A stretch of 35,349 bases of DNA from a virus. Each line of letters opens with the position of its first letter. Position 1 is the stretch's first letter. The stretch lies in IMG/VR virus record IMGVR_UViG_3300025466_001071, positions 1 to 35,349 of that record; one strand, 5' to 3'. The translations under genes were made by a program, and so were the position numbers. The notes beneath the pieces are model-generated. The model was not told where the DNA came from and made no database searches. It saw only the letters and a list, made by a program, of their open reading frames with translations. This document shows, in pieces, positions 13,794 through 21,707 of this stretch.

Positions 13794-14528
13794 TTAAGCC
13801 TGTGCTGGAATGATATACTTGTAGGTTGCAATACCGCTATCTAATGTGATCTGCATAGCACCTTCATTACTGAAACTGACTGTTGTATTGTTAGTATCGG
13901 CGGCTTTGAGAATACTTAAAACAGCACCAACTGGATATGTCCATGCTTTGGTAATTTTACCTGTAACACCTGTAGCAAATACAAATTCACCACCATGACT
14001 GGCTTGATCACCGAATGTAAAGATCAATTTATCAGTATCTGTCTTGGCCAAGAATGTTGTGTGCTCTGTGTTAGCACCTGCTTGGAATTGAAAACGCTGT
14101 ACCGAACTAAGTGTTGGGTTGACTTCAACATGCCATGTAACACCGCGGAATTTTACAGTCTTAAGTTTCTCATCAATGATAGCCTGATTCATAAAGCGAT
14201 AATCATTTTTAAAATCACCATCTGCATTTTCGAAGTGAATTCCTGTAGGAATAGTTTCGCCGTTAATAGGAGCAGTTGTTACTTCGATTGAAGCACCTTC
14301 TTGATATTCTTTACCATCAACTAGATAGCGTAATTTTTCTAATTGTGGCATACCGAATGTACCAATCATATCTGGACATGGGTCAGTAGTTTCTGCGTAC
14401 ATAATAACACTGCGGTCATCAGCCATGGAGTCGATAAGAGTTTTATCTTCTGTACCAGTTACTTTAACTGTGTTTAAAAATCCTAGTTTATTTGTATGTG
14501 CTACAATGTCTTTTAATAAATCAATCAT
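13794..14528 (-). CDS. Probable DNA polymerase sliding clamp (T4 gp45-like)
   Basis: The 244-aa protein is strand-rich with a two-fold internal feel and ends in an alternating segment (MQITLDSGIATYKYIIPA) like the last strands of PCNA/gp45. Other clamp-like pieces are SVIMYAETTDPC, GTFGMPQLEKLRYLV and KLIFTFGDQ near 165-175. Length is close to T4 gp45 (228 aa) and the gene lies two genes downstream of the polymerase. A sliding clamp tethers polymerase to DNA and in T4 also activates late transcription. No catalytic motif is expected, so the call rests on fold pattern, length and context. A good sigma70-type promoter lies 19 nt upstream. Confidence 0.7.
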   Translation of the reverse strand: MIDLLKDIVAHTNKLGFLNTVKVTGTEDKTLIDSMADDRSVIMYAETTDPCPDMIGTFGMPQLEKLRYLVDGKEYQEGASIEVTTAPINGETIPTGIHFENADGDFKNDYRFMNQAIIDEKLKTVKFRGVTWHVEVNPTLSSVQRFQFQAGANTEHTTFLAKTDTDKLIFTFGDQASHGGEFVFATGVTGKITKAWTYPVGAVLSILKAADTNNTTVSFSNEGAMQITLDSGIATYKYIIPAQA

Positions 14529-14546
14529 GATAAGTTCCTTTTGTTT

Positions 14547-14575
14547 AGTTTATTTAGATTTTTGAGAAATGTCAA
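14547..14575 (-). promoter_or_regulatory. sigma70-type promoter for the clamp and DpdA operon
   Basis: TTGACA (14575-14570) and TAAACT (14552-14547, 4 of 6) with a 17-bp spacer on the minus strand lie in the 60-nt gap between the FkbM gene and the clamp start. An AAGGA ribosome site follows. Confidence 0.55.
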
Positions 14576-14588
14576 CGAATATTTTTAT

Positions 14589-15287
14589 TCAATCAACCAA
14601 AGAAGCATGGATATCTTTCCAACCTAGATTCTGCGTTTCTAGATAATCCCATAGTTGATCTTTATCTATCCAGGGACCATCTATATCATTACCAAAAGGT
14701 CCTGCAGAATGATAAGGAAAAGAATAGTTCACTATAGAATTATTTTGTAGTATGTATAATCTATCTTTATACACTTTTGAAACCCAATGGCCCTCGACTA
14801 CTTTAAATTTTTTATATTTTTCATATTTCATAAATGTATTAAAAATTCCCAAAATATGAGACTCTGCTGAAATATAAGGAGGAAATATATTATTAGAAAA
14901 AATTGTTTCTAACACTAGTTGGTCTGATCCTTCTATATCTATTTTTATATAATAAGGATCACCATGTTCTTGTATTAGAGAAATAATATTTTTTGAAGGT
15001 ACAAGAATTTCTAACGATTCTTTTAGATAGTCATGCTGAATTGCTGAACTTATTATATCCTCAGTTGGGTGGACATAAAACGGTACAAGTGATAAATCAT
15101 TTATACCTATTACAACATTTTCTACAATTAATCTTCCATTAGAAATGTATTCTGCAAATCTATTTTTTATTAAATTGCATAATTCTGGATTAGCCTCTAC
15201 AGCTATTACTAGATCTGATCTCATGAGATAATATGGTATATCATCACCATTATTTGATCCTAGATCGTAAATGATTTTTTTATTCAT
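14589..15287 (-). CDS. FkbM-family SAM methyltransferase
   Basis: The 232-aa protein has the FkbM layout. The SAM-binding motif I is IYDLGSNNGDD near the N-terminus, AVEANPELC is motif II, ENVVIGINDL is motif III, and a YIKIDIEGSD motif carries the family-typical IDxEG. FkbM enzymes O-methylate sugars or small molecules. The ATG at 15287 (MNKK) is preferred over an upstream in-frame ATG inside the polymerase gene, because it lies 7 nt after the polymerase stop. The gene is visibly more AT-rich than its neighbours and separates two core replication genes, so it may be a later insertion. Surface or capsid glycan methylation is the likely use, by inference. Confidence 0.8.
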   Translation of the reverse strand: MNKKIIYDLGSNNGDDIPYYLMRSDLVIAVEANPELCNLIKNRFAEYISNGRLIVENVVIGINDLSLVPFYVHPTEDIISSAIQHDYLKESLEILVPSKNIISLIQEHGDPYYIKIDIEGSDQLVLETIFSNNIFPPYISAESHILGIFNTFMKYEKYKKFKVVEGHWVSKVYKDRLYILQNNSIVNYSFPYHSAGPFGNDIDGPWIDKDQLWDYLETQNLGWKDIHASLVD

Positions 15288-15294
15288 ATTTTCT

Positions 15295-17961
15295 TTATTC
15301 AAATGAAAATAAATTGCCAAATGTGTTGGTCTCAGTAGTACTATTGAGATCCCATTCCAACACGCCTATTAAGTTTTCAATTTTGTTATTAATAATAGTA
15401 GCTTCCATCTCTGCATGATCAAATGGTAGATCCTGAAACCATTTAGGCAGTCGAAGTTCATCAACTGGATAAGCTACTGATGTGTAGCCTAATGGATTGG
15501 CCTTGACCTTACAAACAATAACTTTCATGCCATCAACAATCTGCTGGCTATATTTGTCACCGTTCATACGCTTTAGAGTATTCCAATTGATACTGGCTCT
15601 GACATGCCCGGGCATATTTGCTTTGCCTGCTTTCTTTTCTTTTTCTTGATATTCAGCAATGTTATTGGCACGCTTGGGTGAACCTTTCTCCCAACCTGGG
15701 CGAGCTTTGAACTCAGTGCGGAATTCTGTGATCATATCAAGCACTTCTTGTTCTTGACTACCATTAAGCACCTTGGTCAATACTTCTTCTAAGAACTTTT
15801 GCATAAATTCTGGAGTATCACTGCGTTTGAGATCTAATCCCATGGCCTTGATCTTACCTGGTTTACCGTCTACATCTTGCCTCTTACCTTCTTTATCATA
15901 GGACAATACAGCATAACGTTTTTTAGTAATAAACAATCCTTTGACCGCAACAATCTCACGGCCGGCTTTAATAACATCACCTCTTGATTTAGGGCAGTGA
16001 TGTGCATCTAGCATATATTGTGGAAATGTTGAATTCACCTCGGTAGCAATAGTATCATATAGTTGAATAACTGTATCTCTATCCCAAGGTATTTCACCTT
16101 TGGCAATATCGTTCTTCAATGAACTATATGCTGAGAAGTATGCAGAATCTGTGTCACCATAGATAATAGCTTTACCTGTGTGATTATATTCACCTGTTAC
16201 AACTTCATTTATTTTGGCAGCCATATGTTTAGCAATGCCTCTTCCAGTAAGGGTTGTTGACTGACCGATTCTATTATCAAAAAAGCGGCACCCAGCGTTG
16301 AGAATAGCACCATAAAGACTATTAAGATTAATTTTTTTGACGAGTTGTCGTTTGTCCCAGTATTCTTCTTCAATTTTATTCTCCGCTTTAATTGCATCTT
16401 TTAATTTGGCCTGCATTTCCTTACGCTCGGCATACCAACGCTTGAGCAATCCTGGAATAATACCTTCACGCTCATGTGTAAAGATAGTTCCATTGGCACT
16501 GAGCATCCAAGGCTTACCACTATCGAATATCAGTTCATAGATCTGTGCCCCGCTCATTACGTCAGTTTCACCATTTTCCCAATCAATGATAATATCGTGA
16601 GCACGGTCTTGATTCATTACAAATTCATATTCGTTACTACCAAACTTGCCCTCCCATGCCGCGGCAAACGATCCTTTGGCCATTTTAGCTTCAATTTCAG
16701 CATTGGTATAGTCTTGGCGTAATTGTCCAACAATGGTTTCTGGACCCATATTCAGCGCACGAATCACTGATGGATACAGTGAATTAATATCCATTGATCC
16801 AATCCAGTCATGTAATCCTTTCTTAGGATATGCAACATACGCACCTGCGGCTTGATTATTTGCATCTTCATCACGCTTAGGACGACTTGGTACAATCATA
16901 CCTCTATGATGTGCTTCATTTACAATAGCTTGTTCAGTTACAGCCACCGCACCCATTGTTGTCTGCAATAGCACAGTATTCTCATGTGCAATGGTGTTGG
17001 CTAGGTCTAAGAATTTAAGTTTCTTATCTAACTTATCTAACAATGCACAGTCTTGACGATTGTATTCAATAAACTTACGGAAGTCATTGTTGTATAACTG
17101 ATCAAGTGTACCTTCATAAACTGTTTTAGTTTCCCCAATCTCCATCTCGCCTATGGCATCTAGCCTATATGTATGGCGTTCTTCATAGGTATATTTGCGG
17201 TAGAGCTCAAGGCTATCAAGATGGACCCGACCAATAAGATCATAAGTAACAGCCGCTTTTCCATATTTTTCGTATTCTCTTTTCTTAGGCATTTGACCCC
17301 ATAGGCAAAATCTACGAGTATCTTCTTTACTTAGTACTTTAGTTACTCTGTTGACTGTATAAGGAATATCAAAGCCTTCTGAATTCCAACCACTCAATAC
17401 ATCCGCATCTTCAATGATGTTTAAGAAGGTATCTAACATCTCATATTCTGTTTCAAACAAGATAGTGTTAGGAAACTCTTTGACCTGTTCTTGTGCTTGT
17501 TCCATTGTTAATGTTTTTGGTGGGATAGCAAGACATATCAATGTATCCATCCATTGCAGATGAATAGCAATAGCAGTGATTGGCATGAATGCATCTTCTG
17601 GTGATGCATAACCTCTCTCGGGATCAAAGTCTACCTCAATATCGAAAAATGCTACATTTAGTTTTGGAGGTTCTTTGCCTAGATAGTTTTCTTCTAGACA
17701 ACGGAATACAGGATTGATGTCACTTTCATATAATTTGTGACCACTGTGTATTTTTTGTTCTTTGGCAAACTCTTTCCAGCTTCGTGCAGTGACTTTGCTA
17801 AGATTCTCACCATGGATTGATTTGTACTTGCCCCGTTGATCTGGGTAGTAAAACATATAACGGGCTGGATACTCTTGATAGAGTCGCCCTTTCTTTGGAT
17901 CTCGTTCAACGACATACACAATGTCCTTCTCGCGATCCCACTTGGCATCTACATACGACAT
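15295..17961 (-). CDS. 43: Family B DNA polymerase (T4 gp43-like)
   Basis: The 888-aa protein (T4 gp43 is 898) has all exonuclease and polymerase motifs. Exo I is FFDIEVD (D107, E109), Exo II is VLSGWNSEGFDIPY, and Exo III is YNRQDCALLD. Motif A is MDINSLYPSVIR, motif B is KINLNSLYGA, and motif C is YGDTDS with its two catalytic Asp. A KKRYAV segment follows as in the T4 group. It is therefore a complete proofreading replicative polymerase. The ribosome site is TAGGAG, 11 nt before the ATG. Transcription probably comes from the promoter at 18612-18640 through two small genes. The clamp gene is downstream. Confidence 0.97.
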   Translation of the reverse strand: MSYVDAKWDREKDIVYVVERDPKKGRLYQEYPARYMFYYPDQRGKYKSIHGENLSKVTARSWKEFAKEQKIHSGHKLYESDINPVFRCLEENYLGKEPPKLNVAFFDIEVDFDPERGYASPEDAFMPITAIAIHLQWMDTLICLAIPPKTLTMEQAQEQVKEFPNTILFETEYEMLDTFLNIIEDADVLSGWNSEGFDIPYTVNRVTKVLSKEDTRRFCLWGQMPKKREYEKYGKAAVTYDLIGRVHLDSLELYRKYTYEERHTYRLDAIGEMEIGETKTVYEGTLDQLYNNDFRKFIEYNRQDCALLDKLDKKLKFLDLANTIAHENTVLLQTTMGAVAVTEQAIVNEAHHRGMIVPSRPKRDEDANNQAAGAYVAYPKKGLHDWIGSMDINSLYPSVIRALNMGPETIVGQLRQDYTNAEIEAKMAKGSFAAAWEGKFGSNEYEFVMNQDRAHDIIIDWENGETDVMSGAQIYELIFDSGKPWMLSANGTIFTHEREGIIPGLLKRWYAERKEMQAKLKDAIKAENKIEEEYWDKRQLVKKINLNSLYGAILNAGCRFFDNRIGQSTTLTGRGIAKHMAAKINEVVTGEYNHTGKAIIYGDTDSAYFSAYSSLKNDIAKGEIPWDRDTVIQLYDTIATEVNSTFPQYMLDAHHCPKSRGDVIKAGREIVAVKGLFITKKRYAVLSYDKEGKRQDVDGKPGKIKAMGLDLKRSDTPEFMQKFLEEVLTKVLNGSQEQEVLDMITEFRTEFKARPGWEKGSPKRANNIAEYQEKEKKAGKANMPGHVRASINWNTLKRMNGDKYSQQIVDGMKVIVCKVKANPLGYTSVAYPVDELRLPKWFQDLPFDHAEMEATIINNKIENLIGVLEWDLNSTTETNTFGNLFSFE

Positions 17962-18027
17962 ATTTTTATTCTCCTACCGCTTATGGCCGGCAACCTTATT
18001 TTATGATCACTTGTGGCTGATCTTGCC

Positions 18028-18324
18028 TTACGCATTATTTATCAGCATCCTAATTAGGCCTATAGAATCTATAGTAACAAGAAGTCCATAATTAGCCAAC
18101 ATACCAAAGGAACGCCTACTGTAAGCACACCCAGCATAAAGAAGACAACCTGTAATCCAGACTGGGTACAAGATAAGAAGAGGAGGATTAGGCACGGAGA
18201 GGGCCATAGTGATAGAACAGCCAACAGATATAGCCCAAGCAATGATCTCAAGACAAAAACGTACTGGATGACTTCTGTAATCTTCTCTGATCCAGCGGAA
18301 GATTCCGTAGAGTAGGTCATTCAT
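18028..18324 (-). CDS. Small conserved membrane protein (98 aa)
   Basis: There are two or three membrane segments: residues about 22-42 (FCLEIIAWAISVGCSITMAL), 48-68 (LLILYPVWITGCLLYAGCA) and 74-94 (GMLANYGLLVTIDSIGLIRML). The N-terminus is charged and cytoplasmic. The ATG overlaps the stop of the DsbA-like gene (ATGA). No family known to me by function. Lying between a DNA-binding protein and the polymerase, a membrane anchor for replication is one idea, without evidence. A second reading frame here is also hydrophobic but is a shadow. Confidence 0.6.
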   Translation of the reverse strand: MNDLLYGIFRWIREDYRSHPVRFCLEIIAWAISVGCSITMALSVPNPPLLILYPVWITGCLLYAGCAYSRRSFGMLANYGLLVTIDSIGLIRMLINNA

Positions 18325-18593
18325 TATTCCTCCCGGCGATTGGCATGGCCACTTATATCAACAATAGTTTCGAGATCATCAAATTCACGGAATACTTGAT
18401 CCCATTGATCTTTTTGTGCAATACGAATTGCTTTTTTGATCACTGAAGGTTTGACTTCAAGTTCTTCTGCCACTGCTTTGATTGTTTCATTCAACCCTTC
18501 TGTAAGGTCTTGAATTTCCTGCATCACAGTCATTCCTTCTGCGATGATTTGTTTAATTTTTGCTTGCTCTGGTGCACCAAATGCTTTACTCAT
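18324..18593 (-). CDS. DsbA-like small dsDNA-binding protein
   Basis: At 89 aa it has the length of T4 DsbA, a double-stranded DNA-binding protein that stimulates late transcription. It shares that group's pattern: a charged N-terminus, IIAEGMTVMQEIQDLTEGLNETIKAVAEEL-like helices (key residues E19-E44), and KPSVIKKAIRIAQK, which resembles a helix-turn-helix. It is the first gene after a good promoter (18612-18640) and heads the polymerase transcript. The match is by length and pattern, not by an exact signature, so another small transcription factor is possible. Confidence 0.55.
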   Translation of the reverse strand: MSKAFGAPEQAKIKQIIAEGMTVMQEIQDLTEGLNETIKAVAEELEVKPSVIKKAIRIAQKDQWDQVFREFDDLETIVDISGHANRREE

Positions 18594-18611
18594 AAAAATC
18601 TCCTATACTTG

Positions 18612-18640
18612 AGTATATAGATTTACATTATAAATGTCAA
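18612..18640 (-). promoter_or_regulatory. sigma70-type promoter for the DsbA-like/polymerase operon
   Basis: Perfect TTGACA (18640-18635) and TATACT (18617-18612) have a 17-bp spacer on the minus strand. A TAGGAG ribosome site follows 8 nt before the ATG at 18593. Confidence 0.75.
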
Positions 18641-18644
18641 ACAA

Positions 18645-19277
18645 TTATTGCCAGGCAACCATCTTAAATTTTTCGTGTGTAATTCCAAAGTAATCGCACT
18701 TCCAATCACTTTGTGCAAAAAAGTCTAAATCATGCCATTCATTCTTACGAGACAGTATAGATTTGGCTGCATCATTCCAATCTATATCAGCAAGAATCTG
18801 TTCTTGATATATCTTTTGTTCTTGAATTTCATCAAAATTAAATCCATCATATTCCCAATGCAGTACTTCAAAAGCATTTCCGTGTCTGTCCACATAGTCC
18901 ATGCTAAAGTCTAATCCCCATTTTGGTCTAAGGCTTAGCAACTGATGCAACAAAGGAAGATCCTTGGCCCAAGACAGCAGTTGTTCTCGTGCGGCTCCTG
19001 AATATCCTTTTCTTTCAAATATACAACTATGATTCAATACACTGCCTTCTATTGAATCTTCTTGTGTAAACCAATCTTGCTTAATTGCTGTCCTATGAGA
19101 TCTATGAGAAAAAATTTCTGTTAGATTAGTTCTAGCATAGTGTTTTTCTAAATCTGTAAGATCATAACCATTTTGATCAAACAGTTCTAGATCTTTTTTG
19201 GTTGGAGTTATATTATATATCGGGTTAGTCCAATAACCTTGATTGTTGAATTGATTGTCACTGAGTATTAAATTCAT
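18645..19277 (-). CDS. Conserved phage-type hypothetical protein (210 aa)
   Basis: A Trp- and acid-rich soluble protein with no recognised catalytic motif. Noticeable segments are CIFERKGYSGAAREQL, RPKWGLDFSMDYVDRHG, EVLHWEYDGFNFDEI and SDWKCDYFGITHEKF. The regular spacing of Trp/Tyr suggests a structured domain. A TATAAT sequence lies upstream (19306-19301) without a -35 partner. A weak AAGG precedes the ATG. It is separated by promoter DNA from the replication genes and follows the capsid-protein run. Function unknown. Confidence 0.6.
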   Translation of the reverse strand: MNLILSDNQFNNQGYWTNPIYNITPTKKDLELFDQNGYDLTDLEKHYARTNLTEIFSHRSHRTAIKQDWFTQEDSIEGSVLNHSCIFERKGYSGAAREQLLSWAKDLPLLHQLLSLRPKWGLDFSMDYVDRHGNAFEVLHWEYDGFNFDEIQEQKIYQEQILADIDWNDAAKSILSRKNEWHDLDFFAQSDWKCDYFGITHEKFKMVAWQ

Positions 19278-19317
19278 AAGCGGCCTTATGATTATTTAAT
19301 ATTATAATTTTTTACAA

Positions 19318-19683
19318 TTAAGATTTCTTGGACATCCAGTTGCTGACTGGGCTGACTTTATGTACATCTTCAGTTTCTCTACTACCCTTGGTGCTGAGTT
19401 TTTTTGGAGTATACCCAAACTTTTTTAGACTGTTGGCAATGATATCACGCTCTGCTTGACTATATCCAACCATAACCATATCATCTGCAAATTGGCCTGT
19501 TACAGGATAATCATGTGTATCATCGGGACTGCCGGCCATGTGCACACCTAATCTATATTTGTGATAATAATTAGTAGGTCCTATCGGTAATCCGGGTACG
19601 CCGACACTGCTGACATTAGGAACTGCTTCCTTTTGACTATCAGTCCATTCTTGGTCTTCGGTGATAAATTCTTTGGCTCTCAT
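19318..19683 (-). CDS. Probable capsid-targeted internal protein, paralog A (121 aa)
   Basis: It begins MRAKEFITE|D, very like the capsid-targeting peptide of T4 internal proteins (MKTYQEFIxE), which prohead protease gp21 cuts after Glu (rule I/L-x-E|). The rest is clearly related to the protein at 21317-21679: YRLGVHMAGSPD, MVMVGYSQAERDI, GSRETED and SPVSNWMSKK each have a counterpart there. That makes a paralog pair flanking one gene. Start overlaps the upstream stop by 1 nt (TAATG). Packaging and injection with the DNA are inferred. The function of the mature domain is unknown. Confidence 0.6.
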   Translation of the reverse strand: MRAKEFITEDQEWTDSQKEAVPNVSSVGVPGLPIGPTNYYHKYRLGVHMAGSPDDTHDYPVTGQFADDMVMVGYSQAERDIIANSLKKFGYTPKKLSTKGSRETEDVHKVSPVSNWMSKKS

Positions 19684-21320
19684 TATTTTTTCTTGCTGGG
19701 ATTCTTAGCACCATAACTAGCCGCAATAGCCATTTGACGAACTTTCTCAGGACTCTTGTTTTTGAACTGATGATGTCCTTTGGCATTAGGAGTTTTGGCT
19801 GCTTTGGCAAAATCATCAATATAGGCCTTTACAGGTGCATTCTTAGGAATTTTCTCAGCAAGGCGAGCGTGTAACTCGGCCATGTAAGGATCGTTAGTCT
19901 CTTGTTTAAGTGCCGCTCTTTTAACCATCTTGCGGATAAGTTCTTTGTCTTCTTTTTCATCAGGATGCCCTGCTTCTTTGTAAACATGTCCTTGTTCGTG
20001 TTGGCTTTGGATGTATTCAGCTACTGTGACCATGTTTTGTTTAGCCATGCTGATCTTTTCTTCTACCCACTCTGGCATATTTTCACCAGCAATCAATACA
20101 TCTGCTAGATCTTTACAGGCTCTGATAATAGTGTGTAGATTGTTTTCAACCATATCTACTTCGTCATCGTATTCGTTGTATTCATCACCCTCTGGCATTT
20201 CTTTGTCAACTCCTTTGCCTGGCTGGATTTGTGAAGCGACAGCAGTGGCATATCCGCCCATGCCCCAGCCTTCTTCCATCGGTGACTCACCAAACCGTGC
20301 TCTGTATGAATTTGGAGACATGGTATATCTGCTGCCGATAACTTTTTGGCCTTCACCTGCTAACATTAAATCATACATCATCTTAATCACCGCTACTGGA
20401 TTTTTAAGATCATCTATGCGATTGTAAAAAAAACTTATCTTTTCTGGTTTCATCCTACGGACAGGCTTGCCTTTGATCAATTCCTTGGCCTGTGCTTTGA
20501 GAGTTTCTAGGTCCCGTATTTTTTCCAATCTTTTGATATCGTCTATGTTAAAATTATCATCAGTTCCATCGTTAGGGCCTTCCGCTACACCTTGTTTTGA
20601 TTTTAAGTTGGCTATGATTTTTTCAAGATTTTTGATTTTGACATCATGTGCTCCATTGGCATTGAATTTTTTATATTTGGCCAATTCTCGCTCGTAGTTT
20701 TTGATGTTAGCAACAGTTCGATCATCACCTTCCGCCACACCTTTTTCTCTCTTCATTACACCGGCATGATATCCACTGTCGTAATCATTGGTCATTGGTC
20801 CATGAATATTGCTGGCACGAGGATTTCTATGACCACGCAGGCCGTCTTGAAATCCATCACGATATGCTGAACTTGTTGATGGTGCTGAAGGCTTTGATGG
20901 AGTATCTCTCTGTGCAATCATATCCTTGGTGCGTTGACGCTCTTGATCGGGTGATCCTTGAACACGATGTTTGATACCTTTGTCTTTCAACATACTTAGG
21001 AACTGTGATTTTAGGTCATCCATTTCTTCCATATAAGGTTTCTTATGTTTTGCGACACCTTGTTTCATTTCTTTCTTTTTATCTTTGTGCTGACCGGCAC
21101 CGCTCATTTTGGCATTCTTGGCAACAAAATTACGGGGCTTTGGAGCTTCTTTATCTTGTGCTTCTTGATTAATAAGATTATCACCACGCTTACGAACTAC
21201 GCCTATTGGTTTAGATATACTAGCTCCTGATCCAGAACTAATAGAACCTGCCGTTACACTCTCTAATGTATAAACAGTTACATCGTTTGATTTTGTTACT
21301 TTGAATTCGTTGTTTTTCAT
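19683..21320 (-). CDS. Probable virion polyprotein with internal prohead-protease sites (545 aa)
   Basis: A hydrophilic, low-complexity protein built of modules joined by GVAE|G sites at 194-197 and 244-247, plus an altered copy GVAK at 88-91. These fit the T4 gp21 cleavage rule (hydrophobic-x-E|A/G). Between them are a YRDGFQDGLRG/YDSGYHAG repeat-like part, a coiled coil, and a C-terminal basic module (KNKSPEKVRQMAIAASYGAKNPSKKK). No MRAKEF leader is seen; it begins MKNNEFKVTK with a Ser/Gly-rich segment. The ATG overlaps the stop of paralog B (ATGA). I do not recognise any enzymatic domain. A capsid-internal protein set released by cutting is the reading I favour. Confidence 0.55.
   Translation of the reverse strand: MKNNEFKVTKSNDVTVYTLESVTAGSISSGSGASISKPIGVVRKRGDNLINQEAQDKEAPKPRNFVAKNAKMSGAGQHKDKKKEMKQGVAKHKKPYMEEMDDLKSQFLSMLKDKGIKHRVQGSPDQERQRTKDMIAQRDTPSKPSAPSTSSAYRDGFQDGLRGHRNPRASNIHGPMTNDYDSGYHAGVMKREKGVAEGDDRTVANIKNYERELAKYKKFNANGAHDVKIKNLEKIIANLKSKQGVAEGPNDGTDDNFNIDDIKRLEKIRDLETLKAQAKELIKGKPVRRMKPEKISFFYNRIDDLKNPVAVIKMMYDLMLAGEGQKVIGSRYTMSPNSYRARFGESPMEEGWGMGGYATAVASQIQPGKGVDKEMPEGDEYNEYDDEVDMVENNLHTIIRACKDLADVLIAGENMPEWVEEKISMAKQNMVTVAEYIQSQHEQGHVYKEAGHPDEKEDKELIRKMVKRAALKQETNDPYMAELHARLAEKIPKNAPVKAYIDDFAKAAKTPNAKGHHQFKNKSPEKVRQMAIAASYGAKNPSKKK
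20578..20591 (-). repeat. GVAE seam repeat, copy 2 (GGTGTAGCGGAAGG)
   Basis: One of five copies of GGTGTRGCGGAAG in coding frame as Gly-Val-Ala-Glu. Codon third positions are also conserved (GGT, GTA/GTG, GCG, GAA). Other copies are at 20728, 22109, 22784 and 23753. Confidence 0.75.
20728..20741 (-). repeat. GVAE seam repeat, copy 1 (GGTGTGGCGGAAGG)
   Basis: Same element, 150 nt upstream of copy 2 in the same gene, with the GTG valine variant shared with the copy at 23753. Confidence 0.75.
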
Positions 21321-21679
21321 TTCTTTTTCATCCAGTTACTTACAGGACTTGTCGTATTTGTGTCCTTTAACTCTTTACTACCACCAGGTGTTAATCTAAC
21401 ACGCGGTGTTCCGATTAAATTTGCGGCAGCATCTAATATATCTTCATCTGCTTGAGTGTAACCTATAGTAACCATTTTAAGACCAGTTGGACCAGCTACA
21501 TCCATCTTTTGATCAGGCATACCGGCAACAGCAACACCAAATCTATAGGCCATGTATCCTGAACTATTATCTAAATCAGGATAGAGATGAGCGTTGACCA
21601 TACTGCTAACAGAGTCGGGATGGAATCCTTTTGGACCTGCATAGTCTTTAGCTTCACCTATAAATTCTTTAGCTCGCAT
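21317..21679 (-). CDS. Probable capsid-targeted internal protein, paralog B (120 aa)
   Basis: It begins MRAKEFIGE|A, which fits the T4 internal-protein targeting peptide and gp21 cut rule even better than paralog A, because Ala follows Glu. The mature part shares YRFGVAVAGMPD, MVTIGYTQADEDI, GSKELKD and SPVSNWMKKK with the protein at 19318-19683. It has its own AGGAA ribosome site and a late-type box (21700-21707) upstream. Expression late and packaging inside the head are inferred. No enzyme motif is visible. Confidence 0.6.
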   Translation of the reverse strand: MRAKEFIGEAKDYAGPKGFHPDSVSSMVNAHLYPDLDNSSGYMAYRFGVAVAGMPDQKMDVAGPTGLKMVTIGYTQADEDILDAAANLIGTPRVRLTPGGSKELKDTNTTSPVSNWMKKK

Positions 21680-21699
21680 TTTATATTTCCTATTTGAGT

Positions 21700-21707
21700 T
21701 ATTTATT
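21700..21707 (-). promoter_or_regulatory. Candidate late promoter box (AATAAATA)
   Basis: 7-of-8 match to TATAAATA on the minus strand, 21 nt upstream of the paralog B ATG with an AGGAA ribosome site between. It overlaps the end of the preceding gene. Confidence 0.45.

Noticed and set aside
17962-18027. GCCGGC-containing stretch upstream of the polymerase as a T4-gp43-type translational operator
   Set aside because: Only a 3-bp stem can be formed next to the ribosome site, so no operator hairpin can be supported.
18069-18320. Hydrophobic 83-aa minus-strand frame
   Set aside because: It overlaps the 98-aa membrane protein in another frame. The 98-aa frame is coupled by ATGA to its neighbour and has better spans.
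19301-19306. TATAAT upstream of the gene at 19277
   Set aside because: No -35-like hexamer at 16-18 bp, so it was not listed as a promoter.
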